Shown here piece after piece: positions 1 to 9,204 of a DNA stretch of 64,000 bases; within the stretch, counting starts at the first letter, position 1, and every line of letters starts with the position of its first letter. A program made the position numbers and the translations under genes. Source of the stretch: Deltaproteobacteria bacterium. Its GTDB lineage: Bacteria > Desulfobacterota > Desulfuromonadia > Geobacterales > Pseudopelobacteraceae. A model generated the notes under the pieces. It saw nothing but the letters and a program-made list of their open reading frames with translations. It searched no databases and was not told the DNA's origin. The stretch lies in NCBI GenBank assembly GCA_016182975.1, contig JACPFJ010000003.1:62001-126000 (forward strand), in the 5' to 3' direction.

Positions 1-198
1 GGTGTCAGCAAGGGACGACAACCCGGAGAAATACAGCCGTTGCGCACAGAGCACACACACCTTGTTGAGCGGCTTCGCCAGGGCGCCCCATTCCTTCGCC
101 AAGGAGGCAGTACCTACATAGGTTGCAGATCAAAAGCATATTCGGCGCCTGAAGGTGGCGAAAGGCGAGAGACTCTGAGACAAAACGGCTGTATGACG
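1..198 (+). ncRNA. Unidentified structured RNA (5' end may lie outside the window)
   Basis: The ten bases at 31-40 are an exact reverse complement of 185-194, so they can form a long-range closing helix around about 145 nt of internal sequence. The next stable element downstream is a strong intrinsic terminator at 199-230. Internal GC-rich segments (about 81-87 with 144-150; 95-100 with 157-162) could pair as alternatives. No convincing protein is encoded. The plus strand is preferred because the terminator's T-run lies on that strand. I could not match it to tmRNA, 6S, SRP RNA, RNase P or a riboswitch class from memory, so identity is left open. It could be a 5' leader with an attenuator or a free small RNA. 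Confidence 0.4.
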
Positions 199-230
199 AA
201 AGCCCGCCGGGATACCCGGCGGGCTTTTTT
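199..230 (+). terminator. Rho-independent terminator
   Basis: A near-perfect GC-rich hairpin (arms around 200-211 and 215-226, three-base loop) is followed by six T residues on the plus strand. It closes the structured RNA candidate upstream. Confidence 0.85.
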
Positions 231-255
231 GATTCATCCTATAAAAGAAATTTGG

Positions 256-383
256 TCCACGAAACACACGAAAATCACGAACAAATTCAAATAGTACTTA
301 AGATGGTCTTCTCACCGTTGAGGTGAATCGGTATTCTATTGTTCTTATTCTTTTAATTTCGTGTCTTTCGTGTTTTTCGTGGA
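256..383. repeat. Inverted repeat, 26-bp arms (TTCGTG family)
   Basis: The arm at 256-281 and the arm at 358-383 are inverted copies that match at most positions. Each arm is itself built from short CACGAA/TTCGTG steps. The AT-rich spacer of about 76 bp has no gene. A related but different inverted repeat built from GGACACGGAGG-type steps lies at 18085-18207. Such low-complexity inverted repeats are dispersed intergenic elements in many genomes; function unknown. Confidence 0.6.
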
Positions 384-420
384 TAATTGCCGTTTAGGTT
401 CATCTGTTATTGTGAGCCGA

Positions 421-957
421 CTATTTTCTGAACTCGGCCGGAAGACCGGCCTTGTTGGCAGCCTCATTCAATTCGTTGTAGCGCTTCAGCGCTTCGCCGT
501 AATGCCCCTGCGTATCCTTGAACTCCTGCGGCAGCCCGAACGCGCGCTCCCTTGAGATGCCGACCGGCCTTTTGATCAACTCCTCCAACCGGACAAGCTG
601 TTCTTCCAGCCGCTTGAGCTCGGCGCCGCGCACCCGGAAATTCTGCTGCCAGATCTCCGCCTTCTGCCCGCCGTACAGCCCGGCTGCATTATCGGCCGGC
701 GCGGCCTTCAAATCTGCCGCCTGCGGCTGCTGCGGTGGCTGCTTCTCCTTGGAGGACGTATCCGCTTTGCCTGCGGGTGTGGCCGGCCGGACGTTCACGT
801 CGCCCCGCTTGTTCACCTTTTTGCGGTACTTCACAGGGACGCGGGAGTACTCCTCTGTGAAGTTGACCGTGCCGCTCTCGTCGACCCAGAAATAGGTCTC
901 CGCCAGCAGCGGCAGCGCCCACATCATTACGACCGCAAGAACGAGCAGCTTTTTCAT
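421..957 (-). CDS. DUF4124 domain-containing exported protein
   Basis: A small exported protein of about 178 residues. It starts with a signal peptide (MKKLL, then a hydrophobic stretch ending ALPLLA), giving a mature N-terminus near ETYFW. The following segment, with YFWVDESGTVNFT, is the DUF4124 signature, a small domain found in many periplasmic proteobacterial proteins. The rest is charged, with a Pro/Ala/Gln-rich linker and a C-terminal coiled-coil-like stretch (about residues 110-160). Two ATGs are adjacent at 958-960 and 955-957; GGAGG lies one base before the first and four before the second, so the second is preferred. It is the last gene of the minus-strand pyrE/tlyA run, 41 bp after the HIT stop codon. 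Function unknown. Confidence 0.75.
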   Translation of the reverse strand: MKKLLVLAVVMMWALPLLAETYFWVDESGTVNFTEEYSRVPVKYRKKVNKRGDVNVRPATPAGKADTSSKEKQPPQQPQAADLKAAPADNAAGLYGGQKAEIWQQNFRVRGAELKRLEEQLVRLEELIKRPVGISRERAFGLPQEFKDTQGHYGEALKRYNELNEAANKAGLPAEFRK

Positions 958-998
958 CATACCTCCACCCCGGTCTGGATGCTGAGACCCTGCGGAGA

Positions 999-1343
999 TC
1001 ACCCCGGGGGCCAGGTGAATCCGCGCCCGCCCAGCAGGTGGAAGTGCATGTGGAAGACCGACTGGCCTGCGCCCGTACCATTGTTCTGCACCAGGCGGAA
1101 GCCGGAATCGGCCACCCCTTTCTGACGGGCGATCTCCCCCGCCTTGCGGAAGACGTAACCAACGAGCGCATCATCCTGCGCCGTCATGCCGAGGCAGTCG
1201 GCAAAGTGCCGTTTCGGCAGGAACAACAGGTGCAGAGGCGCCTGGGGTGTAATATCCTCGATGACCAGAAGCTGTTCGTCTTCAAACACCTTCTTCGAGG
1301 GAATCTCTCCACTGATGATCTTGCAGAAGATACATCTATCCAT
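999..1343 (-). CDS. HIT family nucleotide-binding protein (internal start within the tlyA frame)
   Basis: A 114-residue histidine-triad protein of the HinT/PKCI branch, which hydrolyses purine nucleoside phosphoramidates and related nucleotides. The N-terminal [12 protein letters not shown] motif, the central [14 protein letters not shown] segment and the C-terminal catalytic triad HMHFHLL are all present and complete, and the length is normal. The ATG at 1341-1343 is preceded by AAGGAGG at six-base spacing, which is strong evidence for independent translation even though the same frame is open upstream through tlyA. Confidence 0.8.
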   Translation of the reverse strand: MDRCIFCKIISGEIPSKKVFEDEQLLVIEDITPQAPLHLLFLPKRHFADCLGMTAQDDALVGYVFRKAGEIARQKGVADSGFRLVQNNGTGAGQSVFHMHFHLLGGRGFTWPPG

Positions 1344-2102
1344 CTCGGCCTCCTTAGGAACATCGGATATATGCAGCAGGATCAGGAATTCCTTGTTGCC
1401 GTCCGCCCCCAGAATTGGTGAGTCGCACAGCCCGGCAACCGTCAACCCCAGTTCGTCCGCGGCCTGCCTGACCCCTGCGATGGCCTTCTCATGGGCTGCG
1501 GGGTCGCGGACGATGCCCCCCTTGCCCACTTCGCCCCTGCCCACCTCGAACTGCGGCTTTATCAGGGCGATGATGCGTCCGCCGGGCCTGACGAGTTGAA
1601 CGGTAGCGGGCAGCACCTTGGCCAGCGAGATGAACGAGGCGTCGATCACCGCCAGATCCGGCACCGCACCCAGTTGCTCCGGCATCAGGTGGCGGATGTT
1701 GGTCTTCTCAAGGCTGACGACCCGCGGGTCGCTGCGCAGCTTCCAGGCCAACTGGCCGTAGCCCACATCGACCGCGAATACCCTGGCCGCCCCGGCCTGC
1801 AGCAGGCAATCGGTGAACCCCCCCGTGGAGGCGCCCACGTCCAGGGCCGTGAGGCCGGCGACGTCGATTGCGAACTCGTCCAGCGCCTTGCGCAGTTTCA
1901 GGCCACCGCGGCCGACATAGGGGAGCACCTCTCCCTTGATGCGGATCTCGGCGTCAACGGCCACCTGCTGCCCGGCCTTGTCGGCCGCGTGGTCCCCCAC
2001 CACCACCTGTCCGGCCATGATCAGGGCCTGGGCCTTCTCCCGCGACGGGGCCAGGCCGCGTTCGACCAGCAGCTTGTCGAGACGCTGTTTTTCGGCCTTC
2101 AC
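999..2102 (-). CDS. tlyA: TlyA family rRNA 2'-O-methyltransferase, fused in frame to a HIT protein
   Basis: TlyA-type proteins combine an S4 RNA-binding domain with an FtsJ-like Rossmann methyltransferase and methylate ribosomal RNA. Residues 1-60 carry the S4 domain ([11 protein letters not shown]). The SAM-binding motif [15 protein letters not shown] and the VIDASFISL segment follow at roughly 85-150. The GTG start at 2102 overlaps the pyrE stop as GTGA, suggesting translational coupling. The TlyA part should end near residue 250 (EFLILLHI), but there is no stop codon. The frame runs straight through the start of the HIT gene, giving one 367-residue open frame. The HIT part also has its own Shine-Dalgarno and ATG (separate entry). 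Either the stop was lost, making a true fusion, or both fused and free HIT proteins are made. Confidence 0.85.
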   Translation of the reverse strand: MKAEKQRLDKLLVERGLAPSREKAQALIMAGQVVVGDHAADKAGQQVAVDAEIRIKGEVLPYVGRGGLKLRKALDEFAIDVAGLTALDVGASTGGFTDCLLQAGAARVFAVDVGYGQLAWKLRSDPRVVSLEKTNIRHLMPEQLGAVPDLAVIDASFISLAKVLPATVQLVRPGGRIIALIKPQFEVGRGEVGKGGIVRDPAAHEKAIAGVRQAADELGLTVAGLCDSPILGADGNKEFLILLHISDVPKEAEMDRCIFCKIISGEIPSKKVFEDEQLLVIEDITPQAPLHLLFLPKRHFADCLGMTAQDDALVGYVFRKAGEIARQKGVADSGFRLVQNNGTGAGQSVFHMHFHLLGGRGFTWPPG

Positions 2103-2639
2103 CCGACGAGTTCGGATTTTGTAAAGATCGCCTTCAGCCAGTACCCCTCGGCCTCGATGTTCTCGCGGCCACCCTCCTCGCGGTCCACCAAGGTGACGAT
2201 ACCGAGCACCTTGAGCCCTTCCTCCTCGGCGCGGCGCACCGCCTTCATCGAGGAACCGCCGGTGGTGACCACGTCCTCGACGATGACGACCCGCGTTCCG
2301 GGGGGGAGGTTCTTGCGTCCCTCCAGCCACTGGCCGGTGCCGTGTCCCTTGGGCTCCTTGCGGATGATGAAGGCGTGCATCCGCTGTCCGGCCAGATGGG
2401 CCGCGATCGAGGTGGCGGTGGCGATCGGGTCGGCCCCCAGGGTGATGCCCCCCACCGCCTCCACCCCTTCCACATCCCTGATGGCCTCATGGAAGAGCCT
2501 GCCGGTGAGATACCCCCCCTCGGCGTGCAGCGTTGTCTGTTTGCCGTCGAAGTAGAAATCGCTCTCGCGACCCGAGGCCAGCTTCACCAGCCGCTTCTCG
2601 TATGAGAGCTCCAGGATGATCCGTTTCAGTTGTTCTCTC

Positions 2640-2647
<8 letters not shown>
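2099..2647 (-). CDS. pyrE: Orotate phosphoribosyltransferase
   Basis: It transfers ribose-5-phosphate from PRPP to orotate, giving OMP, the fifth step of pyrimidine synthesis. The 182-residue protein has the type I phosphoribosyltransferase PRPP motif [13 protein letters not shown] near residues 120-132, the flexible-loop region [10 protein letters not shown], and the [11 protein letters not shown] segment. Length is typical of short bacterial PyrE. The ATG at 2647 lies inside the 3' end of purF (8-bp overlap), and its TGA overlaps the tlyA GTG, so purF-pyrE-tlyA look translationally coupled. This links purine and pyrimidine synthesis in one transcript. Confidence 0.93.
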
Positions 2648-4067
<1,420 letters not shown>

Positions 4068-4088
4068 AAGTAAAGGCTCCAGTTTTAA

Positions 4089-4916
4089 TTACAACAGGTT
4101 CTTCCTCGCATACTCCGCCGCGTTCCTGAAGAGGATCAGGCCGTCCCCCTCCTCCGGCAGTTCTTCCCTGGTCCAGCGGGGGTGCTGGGTGTAGTGGACA
4201 AAGGCCTCGGGATGGGGCATCAGTCCCATGATCCGGCCGCTCTGGTCGCACAGGCCGGCGATGGCGTTCTGCGCTCCGTTGGGGTTCTCCGGGAACTCCA
4301 TGGTAGGCTGAGCGTAGTCCGGGCCGGAGTACTTCAGCACCGCCAGGTGCTCCTGTTCGATACGCTCCAGGGTTGCCTCCGAATCGCAGAGGAACTTTCC
4401 CTCGCCGTGACGCATCGGCAGGTAGATCCCCTTCGCGATCCCTTGCGTGAACACGCTGGGAGAGGCGGGATCGAGCTTGAGGTAGGTCCAGCGGTCCTGG
4501 AAACGGCCGCAGTCGTTGAAGGTCAGGGTCGTCCGCTGGCTGAGGTGATCGCCGTCGAATCCGGGCAGCATCCCCATCTTGACCATCAACTGGAAGCCGT
4601 TGCAGACACCCAGGACCAGCTTGCCGTCGTTGATGAAACGGAGGAGCTGGTCGAGGAGGTGCTCCTCCAGCTCGTCCACCCTGGCATATCTGAGACGGTT
4701 GGCCTGGGCCTTGGCGCTCCCCAGGTCGTCGCCGTCCAGGAAGCCGCCGGTCAGGTTGAGAAAATGAAAGTCGTCCAGCCGGATCTCGCCTGCGAGGAGC
4801 TCGGCGATATGGGCGACGACCGTCTCGTCGAACCCCCCCAGCTTGCAGGCGTGGGCCGCCTCCATCTCGCAGTTGGTGCCGTTACCGGTGATGACGATTG
4901 CGCGTGTCCTGGCCAT
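4089..4916 (-). CDS. purQ: Phosphoribosylformylglycinamidine synthase, glutaminase subunit PurQ
   Basis: A class I glutamine amidotransferase that delivers ammonia to the FGAM synthase subunit PurL. The 275-residue protein carries the nucleophile elbow LGVCNGFQ (Cys105) and the His-Glu of GLMPHPE (His235, Glu237). It starts TRAIVITGNGTNCE, typical of PurQ-like domains. The ATG at 4916 has GGAG ten bases upstream. An in-frame extension toward 5087 exists but lies in recQ and has no Shine-Dalgarno. It matches the C-terminal glutaminase domain of single-chain PurL enzymes, and the purL in this window (11015-14005) lacks that domain, so the two presumably work as a complex. recQ and a 4-kb island separate them. 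Confidence 0.9.
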   Translation of the reverse strand: MARTRAIVITGNGTNCEMEAAHACKLGGFDETVVAHIAELLAGEIRLDDFHFLNLTGGFLDGDDLGSAKAQANRLRYARVDELEEHLLDQLLRFINDGKLVLGVCNGFQLMVKMGMLPGFDGDHLSQRTTLTFNDCGRFQDRWTYLKLDPASPSVFTQGIAKGIYLPMRHGEGKFLCDSEATLERIEQEHLAVLKYSGPDYAQPTMEFPENPNGAQNAIAGLCDQSGRIMGLMPHPEAFVHYTQHPRWTREELPEEGDGLILFRNAAEYARKNLL

Positions 4917-4986
4917 GTACGTTTGCTCTCCTTCAATGCCAAAAATATATCTTACTAAATTGCCGCCAAACTGTCTTTCAGAATAT

Positions 4987-6816
4987 TTATAAATCGGCGC
5001 CGGCACCCGGCGACGCGGAACGCCGATGCTCCGCCATGGCTGCCAGGAACTGCGCGCCGTACTTGGCCAGCTTGTGCGCGCCGACACCGGTGACCATCAG
5101 CAACTCGCGCTCGTCGCAGGGTTTGCTCTGGGCCATCTCCACCAGCGTGGCGTCGGAGAACACCACAAAGGGGGGGACGCCGGCCTCGTCGGCGATCCGC
5201 TTGCGCACCGCCCGCAGCTCCTCGAACAGGGCGCCGCGGGCGCCTTCCCCGGCAGCACCGCGTCTCCGTCGCGACTTCTCCTCCACCTTTGCCGCGCTGC
5301 GGGGCAGTCCCAGCGTAACCCGCGTCTCCCCCTTGAGCACCGGACGCGCCGCCGGTGTGAGCCCCAAGGCGCCGAAGCGGCTGAAGTCCTGCGCCAGGTA
5401 GCCCAGGTGGATCAACTGGCGGATGATGTTGTCCCACTCCTCCGCCGAGAGGTCCGCGCCGATGCCGTAGGTGGAAAGCCGGTCGTGCCTCAGCTCGACG
5501 ATCCGCTGCCCTTTACCCCCGCGCAGTACGTCGATGACATGCCGTGCCCCAAAGCGCTCGCCCACCCGGTAGACGCAGGAGAGCGCCTTCCTGGCCTGTT
5601 CACTGGCGTCGAAGCGCTCGGGCGGGTCGGTACAGATGTCGCAGTTGCCGCAATCCTCTGCGCGCTGCTCACCGAAATAGCCCAGAAGCGCCCGCCTGCG
5701 GCAGGTCAGGGCCTCGGCGTAGGCCACCATGGCGTTCAGTTTTTGAACCTCTATCCGCACCCGCTCGGCGTTGTCGCTGTTCTCGATCAGGCTGCGGGCC
5801 GTCATGACGTCCCCCATGCCGAACAGCATCAGCGCCTCGGAGGGAAGGCCGTCCCGCCCGGCCCGGCCGGTCTCCTGGTAGTAGCTCTCCACGCTCTTGG
5901 GCATGTCGTAGTGGACGACAAAGCGGACGTTGGGCTTGTCGATCCCCATGCCGAAGGCCACGGTGGCCACCACGATGCGCAGGTCGTCGCGCCGGAAGGC
6001 CTCCTGGACCCGCCTGCGCTCCTCGTCGGGCAGGCCGGCATGGTAGGCGGCCGCGGCAAAGCCGGCGTCCCGGAGACGCTCCGCCACCTGCTCGACCCGC
6101 TTCCGGCTGAGGGCATAGACGATGCCTGCCTCGTCGCGCCTGTTGTTCAGGAATGCCCCCAGTTGGGCAAGTGGCTTATGTTTGGGGATGACGTTGTAGG
6201 TGATGTTGGGCCGATCGAAACCGGCCACGTAGACCTTGGCCTGATCGATCCCCAACTGCCGGATGATGTCCCTGCGGGTCTCCGGGTCGGCGGTGGCGGT
6301 CATGGCTACCAGCGGCACGCCGGGAAAGAGTCCCCGCAAGCGGCCGAGCTGGGTGTATTCGGGCCTGAAGTCGTGGCCCCACTGGGAGATGCAGTGGGCC
6401 TCGTCGATGGCGAACATGGCCGGCTTCAGGCCTGCCAGGCGCTCCAGGAAGTCCGGCTGCATCAGCCGTTCCGGGGCCACGTAGAGCAGGTCCAACTCCC
6501 CGGCATCCATCTGCCGCGCCACGCGCCGCGCCTCGTCGGGGGAGAGGGAGGAGTTGAAGCAGGCGGCAGCCACACCGTTGGCCAGGAGGGCATCGACCTG
6601 GTCCTTCATCAGCGAGATCAGAGGCGAGACCACCACCGCCACGCCATCGCGGTGCAGGGCGGGAACCTGGTAGCAGAGCGACTTCCCCCCGCCGGTCGGC
6701 ATGACCAGGAAGACGTCCTCCCCGGCGCAGACCCGCTCGATGACCTCCTCTTGGGGAGGGCGGAACTGGTGGAAGCCGAAGACGGTTCTGAGGGTGTGGT
6801 GGATGGAAGAGGTCAT
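4987..6816 (-). CDS. recQ: ATP-dependent DNA helicase RecQ
   Basis: A 3'-5' superfamily 2 DNA helicase for recombination and fork repair. The 609-residue chain has Walker A MPTGGGKS (about 39-46), the DEAH box at 138-141 in IDEAHCISQWGHDFRPEY, motif VI QETGRAGRDG, the RecQ zinc-binding cysteines (CRRRALLGYFG ... DCGNCDIC, about 370-395), an RQC winged-helix region and a C-terminal HRDC domain (about 520-600). Domain content and length match full-length bacterial RecQ. It sits between the MNT-HEPN pair and purQ on the same strand. Confidence 0.95.
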   Translation of the reverse strand: MTSSIHHTLRTVFGFHQFRPPQEEVIERVCAGEDVFLVMPTGGGKSLCYQVPALHRDGVAVVVSPLISLMKDQVDALLANGVAAACFNSSLSPDEARRVARQMDAGELDLLYVAPERLMQPDFLERLAGLKPAMFAIDEAHCISQWGHDFRPEYTQLGRLRGLFPGVPLVAMTATADPETRRDIIRQLGIDQAKVYVAGFDRPNITYNVIPKHKPLAQLGAFLNNRRDEAGIVYALSRKRVEQVAERLRDAGFAAAAYHAGLPDEERRRVQEAFRRDDLRIVVATVAFGMGIDKPNVRFVVHYDMPKSVESYYQETGRAGRDGLPSEALMLFGMGDVMTARSLIENSDNAERVRIEVQKLNAMVAYAEALTCRRRALLGYFGEQRAEDCGNCDICTDPPERFDASEQARKALSCVYRVGERFGARHVIDVLRGGKGQRIVELRHDRLSTYGIGADLSAEEWDNIIRQLIHLGYLAQDFSRFGALGLTPAARPVLKGETRVTLGLPRSAAKVEEKSRRRRGAAGEGARGALFEELRAVRKRIADEAGVPPFVVFSDATLVEMAQSKPCDERELLMVTGVGAHKLAKYGAQFLAAMAEHRRSASPGAGADL

Positions 6817-6856
6817 TTAACAAGTAACCTTCACGGGAATGAGACTTTCAGAAGAA

Positions 6857-7264
6857 TCATGGATGTGTTTCTTCCGGTAATCTTCCGAGTACAAACTCAA
6901 ACAAGGTCCGTGCGGCATCGTAGGCATCCTGAAACTCTTCCGGTTCAGGTTCAACAAAGTCTCCCGGATAACGGAACTCTACCGCCAATGGTGTGAGTAG
7001 ACGGGCAATCTCGTTAAGCGCGGAAAAAGAAGGGTCAACATCAATGGCCTGCGAGACGAGCAGAACTATGTCGTGGGATTTTTCAAATCTGACATCGTGA
7101 AACAGCAAGTATCCCTTGACCGCCTTTTCTGCCGCCTGCTGGCAATGATAGGCGGCAGAATCCAGCAACGGCATCTGTGCCGAGGCCAACTCATGAGCCG
7201 AGAGAAGATCACGATACGCCTTGATAAGCCAACTTCTGACAAGCTCTTCTCTAGCTCCGCTCAT
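6857..7264 (-). CDS. HEPN domain toxin of an MNT-HEPN pair
   Basis: A 135-residue, mostly helical HEPN domain protein, the toxin partner in MNT-HEPN modules. The Rx4-6H catalytic motif of HEPN ribonucleases is visible as Arg59-FEKS-His64. It follows the conserved QAAEKAVKGYL helix. The ATG at 7264 overlaps the end of the MNT gene by 14 bp; an ATG at 7300 is possible but would lie deeper in that gene. In known systems the MNT partner adds AMP groups to a tyrosine near the motif to silence the RNase; a conserved-position Tyr cannot be assigned with confidence here. Confidence 0.85.
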   Translation of the reverse strand: MSGAREELVRSWLIKAYRDLLSAHELASAQMPLLDSAAYHCQQAAEKAVKGYLLFHDVRFEKSHDIVLLVSQAIDVDPSFSALNEIARLLTPLAVEFRYPGDFVEPEPEEFQDAYDAARTLFEFVLGRLPEETHP

Positions 7265-7577
7265 AGAGAACTCGTCCTTTCTCAAATACCTGGCATTCAA
7301 GCGATGCGTAGAGATGCCGGTATTTATCCGCTTCTGCCCGTGTCCTCACCAATATGTCCAGAGCCACCCGCACATCACCTACGCAGGCACGCGCCCTACG
7401 GGCACGCTGCAACGGACGTTCGCTGCTTTCCGGCACGACTACATACAGGTCGATGTCGCTCCCCTCGTCCGGTGTCCCCCAGGCGTAGGATCCAAAGAGA
7501 ATTACCTGCTCCGGCTGGAATGTCTGCACAAGCCGGCTGGTCATCTCACGTAGCAGAGCTTCGTCTATTTTTACCAT
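7251..7577 (-). CDS. MNT-type nucleotidyltransferase antitoxin
   Basis: A 108-residue minimal nucleotidyltransferase with the polymerase-beta-like signature GSYAWG (29-34) and the metal-binding DID at 41-43 in GSDIDLYVV. A third acidic residue is probably the Asp in VALDILV. In MNT-HEPN modules this protein is the antitoxin that modifies and inactivates the HEPN RNase encoded immediately downstream. The two genes overlap by 14 bp, fitting coupled translation. It is the first gene of the pair, with 147 bp of non-coding sequence before it. Confidence 0.87.
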   Translation of the reverse strand: MVKIDEALLREMTSRLVQTFQPEQVILFGSYAWGTPDEGSDIDLYVVVPESSERPLQRARRARACVGDVRVALDILVRTRAEADKYRHLYASLECQVFEKGRVLYERS

Positions 7578-7724
7578 TTCACTTTACCTGCCTTTGCTCA
7601 CGCCACAATCGTAGCCGTTGCAACCAGACTATGTCCTATATTGTCAGCAATTACCCCTAACACTTCGATGGAGCGAATTCCAAGAGACATACGCACGTCA
7701 TATTATACAATGTCAGAAGAATAT

Positions 7725-9200
7725 TCACACCTTATCCAACAGCTTCATCAAATTCCGCTTCGGTTTGTGGTACAGTCGCACCTGGGCAAGATAGGCCGCG
7801 AACTCCGCCTGCTGCCCCAGGCCGTACATCAGCTCCCGGATGTGCCGGATCATTCGGGTCGCCTCCTCGTAGGCATCGTTCTTCATCCGGGCGATGATCG
7901 GCTCCACCAGCCGTTGATAGACCGGTACAACATCGGCTGGATGTTCGTTCTCCCGTTTTTTCGCCAGCTCCAGCCAGAGAGGATCGCGGCAACCTCCAAT
8001 CATAGCCTCTTTCCAGGCCGCTTCCCTGTCCGTTTCCCAGATAAAAATCTCCACCAGCCGGGAATGATCGGGCTTGGCTTGCCAATGCCGGGCGTTGGAA
8101 TTTTGCTTCACCCGCTCAATATCTTTGCGCAATAAGGCCAACGCCTCAACACGCACGGTATCAAACCGTTTGATCTTCTTGGCATAATCAAGGAGCTTCT
8201 TGTAACTCGCCAGTTCCGGGCGTTCCGAGAGCTGAATCCAGTAGAGTTGGAAGGCGTCATCAAAGCGTTTGCGCCGGTGGTATTCTTCCGCGACAAAGTC
8301 ACGCAGGCGGTTATCGGGAATCGTATTGAAAACGGCAAGCCCTTTTTCCGCCCAATCCAGGGCTTCATCATACCGGTTGGCATTCCGGCATATTTCCGCT
8401 ATCGAGAGATAATTCCATGAAGCGCTGAGATCACGCTTTTTGATGGCAATCAGGGCATCCACATCCCCTTCCGCCTTTGCCAGTGACTCCATGATGCGTG
8501 TAATGCCATAACGATTGGAATCATGACCGGCCCCCTTGCCGCCGGAGCTTTTCGCTGGGATTTCCTGCCATTTTTGTTCCACCAGGCGGCGATACGCGGC
8601 GATACCCTCTTTACCGAGAACATCCTTGTAGGTATTTACGGCGCCATAGAACATGTCATAACCGCCCCAGGCCAATTCATAGCGCAGGAGCCGCTCCGCC
8701 AACTCTTCCGGATCGGGAGGGCTTTTTTTACAGGCATTCAGGTGGAGCTCAAGCAAGCGTTCAGCCTCTCCACAAAGATAGCCATCCGAATCATCAGCCT
8801 GCTCCATGGCGTTTCCGAGATGCTCCAAGGCATATTCGCAGAGGCTAATCGTTTCAATGACGAATCCTTCCGAAAAGAGCCGTTCGAGGCTGTCCACAAC
8901 CTCGCTTACACCCTCTGAATAATCATACACCTCACCGTAATCAAGGTATCCATCGATTTCACAAGCATTACTGATGGCGGTACGATAAGCGGCAAGGTCG
9001 ATCCCACGAGCATGCTCCTTGGCAATCTTCAGAACAATTTCCCGGCGCAGCCGATCATCCGAAGTTACCTGCGCCATGAGCATATCCAGGATCGTCTTCC
9101 GGTCCTGCGCTTCCAGCCAGTTACGAATTTCCTTGGTGTTCACGGTGCTTTTTTTAGAAGACGCTTCTTTTTCTCTGTTTTTGGAATCCAATCCGGGCAT
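7725..9200 (-). CDS. Alpha-solenoid (TPR-like) protein of unknown function
   Basis: A soluble protein of about 491 residues with many paired amphipathic helices. Segments such as RYDEALDWAEKGLAVF and the WNYLSIAEICRN region resemble tetratricopeptide-type repeats. This organisation resembles the helical C-terminal part of some SWIM-zinc-finger-associated proteins, but no zinc-finger cysteines are seen. The ATG at 9200 (MPGLDSKNREK) with GGAG seven bases upstream is preferred over an in-frame ATG at 9311, which would overlap the upstream gene by 107 bp. It lies four bases after the coiled-coil gene stop, so the two are probably co-transcribed. Function unknown; a scaffold role is inference only. 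Confidence 0.65.
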   Translation of the reverse strand: MPGLDSKNREKEASSKKSTVNTKEIRNWLEAQDRKTILDMLMAQVTSDDRLRREIVLKIAKEHARGIDLAAYRTAISNACEIDGYLDYGEVYDYSEGVSEVVDSLERLFSEGFVIETISLCEYALEHLGNAMEQADDSDGYLCGEAERLLELHLNACKKSPPDPEELAERLLRYELAWGGYDMFYGAVNTYKDVLGKEGIAAYRRLVEQKWQEIPAKSSGGKGAGHDSNRYGITRIMESLAKAEGDVDALIAIKKRDLSASWNYLSIAEICRNANRYDEALDWAEKGLAVFNTIPDNRLRDFVAEEYHRRKRFDDAFQLYWIQLSERPELASYKKLLDYAKKIKRFDTVRVEALALLRKDIERVKQNSNARHWQAKPDHSRLVEIFIWETDREAAWKEAMIGGCRDPLWLELAKKRENEHPADVVPVYQRLVEPIIARMKNDAYEEATRMIRHIRELMYGLGQQAEFAAYLAQVRLYHKPKRNLMKLLDKV

Positions 9201-9204
9201 TGAT

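Noticed and set aside
1-198. tmRNA, 6S RNA, SRP RNA, RNase P RNA or c-di-GMP riboswitch
   Set aside because: None of the hallmark conserved segments of these classes were found by eye.
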